From: Betaproteobacteria bacterium
GTDB lineage: Bacteria > Pseudomonadota > Gammaproteobacteria > Burkholderiales > SG8-39
Length of the DNA stretch: 8,534 bases
Assembly: GCA_029858545.1 (NCBI GenBank)
Contig: JAOUFA010000148.1
Span: forward strand, 1 to 8,534
Direction of reading: 5' to 3'
A program made the translations under genes and the position numbers. Under the pieces are notes generated by a model, which made no database searches, was not told where the DNA came from, and worked only from the letters and a program-made list of their open reading frames with translations. Every line of letters starts with the position of its first letter. The stretch's first letter is position 1. This document shows positions 6,308-8,534 of this stretch, piece after piece.

Positions 6308-6703
6308 ATGATGGAGTGGCTCGATCAAGTCCGCTGGGACGACAAGGGGCTCGCGCCGGCGGTCACGCAGGACGCGGTCAGCGGGCGCGTGCTGACCCTC
6401 GCCTGGATGAATCGCGACGCGCTCGCCGAGACCGCGCGACGCGGCGAGGCGGTGTACTGGTCGCGGTCACGCGCGTGCCTGTGGCGCAAAGGCGAGGAAT
6501 CGGGGCACGTGCAGAAACTCGTGGAACTGCGGCTGGATTGCGATTCGGACGCAATCCTGCTCAGGGTCGAGCAGGTCGGTGGCATCGCCTGCCATACCGG
6601 GCGCGAGAGCTGTTTTTTCCAAAAGCTCGAGAACGGGGGCTGGGTGACGACCGACGCGGTGAAGAAGGATCCGTCGCTTATCTATGACCGGCGATCCAAG
6701 TGA
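6308..6703 (+). CDS. hisI: Phosphoribosyl-AMP cyclohydrolase
   Basis: Opens the adenine ring of phosphoribosyl-AMP to give ProFAR; a zinc enzyme. The 131-aa protein has LTLAWMNRDAL at 29-39, a YWSRSRACLWRKGEESGH signature at 50-67, and the metal-binding set DCDSD at 77-81 with Cys78. Cys95 and Cys102 lie in ACHTGRESCFF. It is unfused to HisE, unlike enteric HisIE. Cys57 occupies a spot that is often Lys or Arg in the LWRKG motif. Two adjacent ATGs (6308, 6311) are possible starts; MEWLDQVRWD from 6311 aligns best with the family. GTG 6287 inside the repeat is also in frame but unlikely. No SD is present. Confidence 0.95.
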   Translation: MMEWLDQVRWDDKGLAPAVTQDAVSGRVLTLAWMNRDALAETARRGEAVYWSRSRACLWRKGEESGHVQKLVELRLDCDSDAILLRVEQVGGIACHTGRESCFFQKLENGGWVTTDAVKKDPSLIYDRRSK

Positions 6704-6713
6704 CCCGCAACAG

Positions 6714-7070
6714 ATGACCGCGGACCCGAACGACATCCTGGCGCGGCTCGCCGCGACCATCGCCGCGCGAAGGGGCGCCGATCCGGCGGATTCCTACATC
6801 GCGCGCCTGCTCTCGGACGACGAGGACGCGGTGCTGAAGAAGATCGGCGAGGAGGCCACCGAGACGATTCTCGCCGCGAAGGGTGGCGATGCCCGGCACC
6901 TGGTGCGCGAGACCGCCGATCTGTGGTTCCACTGCCTGGTATTGCTCGGGCGCCATGGTCTCGGTCCGCGCGAGGTACTCGCGGAGCTTGCGCGCCGCGA
7001 GGGGGTGTCGGGGATCGCCGAAAAGGCCGCGCGAACGAAACGCGGCGGGCAGGACAGGGAAAAGGAGTGA
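6714..7070 (+). CDS. hisE: Phosphoribosyl-ATP pyrophosphatase (MazG-like fold)
   Basis: Hydrolyses phosphoribosyl-ATP to phosphoribosyl-AMP and pyrophosphate, the step before HisI. From ATG 6714 it is 118 aa. It contains DILARLAATIAARRGADPADSYIA split around residues 7-30, the acidic KKIGEEATET helix at 42-51, and ETADLWFHCLVLLG at 66-79. These carry the Mg2+-binding Glu/Asp residues of the all-alpha NTP pyrophosphatase fold. An alternative ATG at 6684 would add ten residues and overlap hisI by 20 bases. I prefer 6714 because family members usually start just before the DILARL segment. Neither start has a clear SD, so coupling to hisI translation is likely. The basic/acidic C-terminal tail (TKRGGQDREKE) is not conserved. 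Confidence 0.9.
   Translation: MTADPNDILARLAATIAARRGADPADSYIARLLSDDEDAVLKKIGEEATETILAAKGGDARHLVRETADLWFHCLVLLGRHGLGPREVLAELARREGVSGIAEKAARTKRGGQDREKE
7061..7067 (+). promoter_or_regulatory. Shine-Dalgarno for the HIT gene
   Basis: AAAGGAG at the very end of hisE lies 8 bases before GTG 7076. An in-frame GTG at 7067 overlaps both this SD and the hisE stop (GTGA), so 7076 is the more credible start. Confidence 0.65.
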
Positions 7071-7075
7071 CGACC

Positions 7076-7429
7076 GTGACGGACTGTCTGTTTTGCAGGA
7101 TCGTAAAGGGTGAAATCCCCTCCCGCAAGATCTACGAGGACGACGATATCTATGCCTTCCACGACATCCACCCGCTTGCGCCGGTGCATTTCATGATCAT
7201 TCCCCGGGAACATGTGGCGACGCTGTACGATGCGGGTATGGCGCAGCATCGGGCGCTCGGCAAGATGCTGGCGATGGCTGGCGAGCTGGCGCGCCGGGAA
7301 GGGGCAAACGATGGTTTTCGTACCATCATCAACACCGGACGCGTCGGCAATCAGGAGGTGTATCATGTCCATATGCATATTATCGGCGGACCGGATCCCC
7401 TCGGCCCGATGATTCTGCGCAAGAAATAG
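7076..7429 (+). CDS. hinT: HIT family purine nucleoside phosphoramidase-type hydrolase
   Basis: A 117-aa histidine-triad protein of the HINT branch, which typically hydrolyses adenosine phosphoramidates such as acyl-AMP by-products of aminoacyl-tRNA synthetases. The triad H-x-H-x-H-x-x is HVHMHII at 97-103, and His99 is the expected nucleophile by comparison with human HINT1. The N-terminal CLFCRIVKGEIPSRKIYED (4-22) and the AFHDIHPLAPVHFMIIP segment (27-43) are typical of bacterial HinT. The start is GTG 7076, behind a good SD, 5 bases after hisE. Its stop overlaps the tatA SD. This position between hisE and tatA is common in beta- and gammaproteobacteria; a direct role in histidine synthesis is not established. 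Confidence 0.93.
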   Translation: MTDCLFCRIVKGEIPSRKIYEDDDIYAFHDIHPLAPVHFMIIPREHVATLYDAGMAQHRALGKMLAMAGELARREGANDGFRTIINTGRVGNQEVYHVHMHIIGGPDPLGPMILRKK

Positions 7430-7433
7430 GAGG
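7428..7433 (+). promoter_or_regulatory. Strong tatA Shine-Dalgarno
   Basis: A perfect AGGAGG overlaps the TAG stop of the HIT gene and sits 5 bases before the tatA ATG. It is the strongest SD in the window, which fits the high TatA level needed relative to TatB and TatC. Confidence 0.8.
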
Positions 7434-7438
7434 TTTCC

Positions 7439-7669
7439 ATGGGGTCTTTTAGCATCTGGCACTGGTTGATCGTTCTGGTAATCGTCATGCTGATTTTCGG
7501 CACCAAGAAATTGCGCAACATGGGCGCCGATCTGGGCGGGGCCGTGCGCGGCTTCAAGGACGGCATGCGCGAGGGCGGCGAGAAGCCCGCCGAGAACGCA
7601 GCCGCCTCGCAAATCGCCGGCAAAACGGTAGAGGGCGAAGTCAAGTCGAAGACCGAGACCAAGGCCTGA
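7439..7669 (+). CDS. tatA: Sec-independent translocase pore-forming subunit TatA
   Basis: A membrane protein that multimerises to form the transport pathway for folded proteins carrying twin-arginine signal peptides. The 76-aa protein has a short N-terminal membrane helix at about 5-20 (SIWHWLIVLVIVMLIF) and the conserved FG hinge at 20-21. An amphipathic helix follows, KKLRNMGADLGGAVRGFKDG at 23-42. The polar C-terminal tail is unstructured and rich in Glu, Lys and Ala. Phe20 of the FGTKKL motif and the helix lengths match the family. The gene starts 9 bases after the HIT stop with a strong SD. An intrinsic-terminator-like hairpin follows it, before tatB. Confidence 0.96.
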   Translation: MGSFSIWHWLIVLVIVMLIFGTKKLRNMGADLGGAVRGFKDGMREGGEKPAENAAASQIAGKTVEGEVKSKTETKA

Positions 7670-7695
7670 GCCGGGATTTCACGAGGCCGCTGAAG

Positions 7696-7718
7696 GGCGC
7701 CCGCAGGGGCGCCTTTTT
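7696..7718 (+). terminator. Intrinsic-terminator-like hairpin between tatA and tatB
   Basis: GGCGCCC (7696-7702) and GGGCGCC (7707-7713) form a perfect 7-bp GC stem with loop GCAG, followed at once by TTTTT. A7693, A7694 and G7695 can extend the stem into the T-tract. It lies 26 bases after the tatA stop and 33 bases before tatB. This is the best intrinsic-terminator candidate in the window. It would lower tatB and tatC transcription relative to tatA unless a further promoter lies in the short remaining gap; I see none there. Confidence 0.7.
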
Positions 7719-7751
7719 GTTGGTTGCCCGCGCACATTCCTCACTTGACGC

Positions 7752-8180
7752 ATGTTTGACATAGGATTTTCCGAGTTGATGCTGATCGGGGTGGTCGCGC
7801 TGATCGTGATCGGGCCCGAGCGTCTGCCGCGCGTCGCACGCACCGTCGGCCACCTCGCCGGCAGGCTGCAGCGCTATGTCACGGACGTCAAGGCGGACAT
7901 CAATCGCGAGATGGAACTCGATGAGTTGCGCAAGATGCGCGATTCGATGCAGAAGACCGCCTCCGACTTTGAATCGTCGGCGAATGCCGAGTTGTCCGGT
8001 GTCGAGGCGGACCTCAATCGCTCGGTGTCCGATGTTGCGGCCGATGGCGGCGACGCTACGCCAGCAACCGACGAGACTCACGGAGTCGAGCAGGGAGCGA
8101 ACCCGGTCGAGACCGCTGCCGCGTCTGCCGTGGCGCTGACCGAACCCGCCGAGGCGAATCCCGCGCCGGGCTCGCGCTAA
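7752..8180 (+). CDS. tatB: Sec-independent translocase subunit TatB
   Basis: Forms, with TatC, the receptor complex for twin-arginine signal peptides. The 142-aa protein begins MFDIGFSELMLIGVVALIVIGPERLP, the classic TatB N-terminus. Glu8 is conserved, the membrane helix spans about 4-20, and the hinge is Gly21-Pro22. A long amphipathic and charged helix follows at about 23-75, containing KADINREMELDELRKMRDSM. The last 65 residues are a low-complexity Ala/Glu/Asp tail ending EANPAPGSR. The ATG at 7752 has no recognisable SD. The tatA terminator-like hairpin lies 33 bases upstream and tatC begins 6 bases downstream. Confidence 0.96.
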   Translation: MFDIGFSELMLIGVVALIVIGPERLPRVARTVGHLAGRLQRYVTDVKADINREMELDELRKMRDSMQKTASDFESSANAELSGVEADLNRSVSDVAADGGDATPATDETHGVEQGANPVETAAASAVALTEPAEANPAPGSR

Positions 8181-8186
8181 CCCACG

Positions 8187-8534
8187 ATGTCTACCCAGGA
8201 AACCTTCGTCTCGCATCTCGTCGAGCTGCGTCAGCGGTTGATGTATGCCGGCGGGGCGGTGTTGCTGCTGTTTGTCGGATTATTCATCTGGCCGGGAGCG
8301 GGGCCGATTTACGACTGGCTTGCCTTGCCGCTCATGAAGGCGCTGCCCCAGGGAACCAAGATGATCGCCACTGGCGTGGTGACCCCCTTTCTCGTGCCGA
8401 TGAAGGTCACCGCTCTGGTGGCCTTCATGCTCGCATTGCCGTATGTGCTCTACCAGGCGTGGGCCTTCGTCGCACCCGGACTGTACGAGCACGAGAAGAA
8501 ATTCGCCATGCCGATCGTGCTGGGCAGCACGGTG
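8187..8534 (+). CDS. tatC: Sec-independent translocase subunit TatC (3' partial)
   Basis: The polytopic core of the Tat receptor, which recognises the twin-arginine motif. The first 116 codons are present and open to the window edge; the full protein is usually about 250 aa with six membrane helices. Visible are the cytoplasmic signal-recognition stretch HLVELRQRL (10-18), membrane helix 1 (about 20-35), LPQGTKMIAT (53-62), membrane helix 2 (about 72-92), and AFVAPGLYEHEKK (93-105). Phe94 and Glu103 are present and fall at the same numbers as in E. coli TatC. Gly63 stands where E. coli has Asp63 in the ATDVASPF motif. The start is 6 bases after tatB with no strong SD, suggesting coupling. Confidence 0.97.
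   Translation, partial: MSTQETFVSHLVELRQRLMYAGGAVLLLFVGLFIWPGAGPIYDWLALPLMKALPQGTKMIATGVVTPFLVPMKVTALVAFMLALPYVLYQAWAFVAPGLYEHEKKFAMPIVLGSTV

Noticed and set aside
6005..6328. Minus-strand frame with a repeated 14-residue Pro-rich unit across the hisF-hisI gap
   Set aside because: The peptide repeat is only the 42-base DNA repeat read through, because 42 is a multiple of three. The rest is antisense to hisF and shows no family features.
7756..7761. Perfect TTGACA -35-like hexamer as a tatB or tatC promoter
   Set aside because: It encodes the conserved FDI residues of the TatB N-terminus, lies after the tatB start codon, and has no -10 box about 17 bases downstream.

Overview
The window is a GC-rich proteobacterial chromosome segment. 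All its genes lie on the plus strand. It holds an essentially complete histidine biosynthesis operon followed by the start of the twin-arginine translocation (Tat) operon. The order is hisG-hisD-hisC-hisB-hisH-hisA-hisF-hisI-hisE-hinT-tatA-tatB-tatC. Several traits are typical of Betaproteobacteria and some non-enteric Gammaproteobacteria: a short-form HisG, a stand-alone HisB dehydratase, unfused hisI and hisE, and the HIT-tatABC block directly downstream. They argue against an enteric bacterium, where hisIE and the two hisB activities are fused. I cannot name a genus.

Layout: bases 2-145 are the 3' end of an OmpA/MotB-like peptidoglycan-binding protein. Bases 146-280 hold a GC hairpin, a weak -10-like box and an intrinsic-terminator-like hairpin that almost touches the hisG start. 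Bases 281-3904 hold hisG, hisD, hisC and hisB, nearly gapless, with NTGA-type stop/start overlaps. Bases 3938-6204 hold hisH, hisA and hisF, with short gaps; a strong hairpin lies between hisA and hisF. Bases 6205-6307 hold a tandem 39-base palindromic repeat, each copy a perfect 12-bp stem-loop. Bases 6308-7429 hold hisI, hisE and the HIT hydrolase. Bases 7439-8534 hold tatA, an intrinsic-terminator-like hairpin, tatB, and tatC running off the end.

Function: HisG starts the pathway by joining ATP and PRPP. HisE and HisI remove pyrophosphate and open the adenine ring. HisA isomerises the product. HisH and HisF make imidazole glycerol phosphate and release AICAR. HisB, HisC and HisD carry this on to histidine. 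Not seen here are hisZ, which a short HisG normally needs, and a histidinol-phosphate phosphatase (HisN or the N-terminal HisB domain). TatA, TatB and TatC export folded proteins. The HIT protein is a purine nucleotide phosphoramidase-type hydrolase that commonly sits in this position.

The coding content is ordinary. The less ordinary signal is the set of perfect hairpins in the gaps of what otherwise looks like one transcription unit, above all the tandem palindrome between hisF and hisI.
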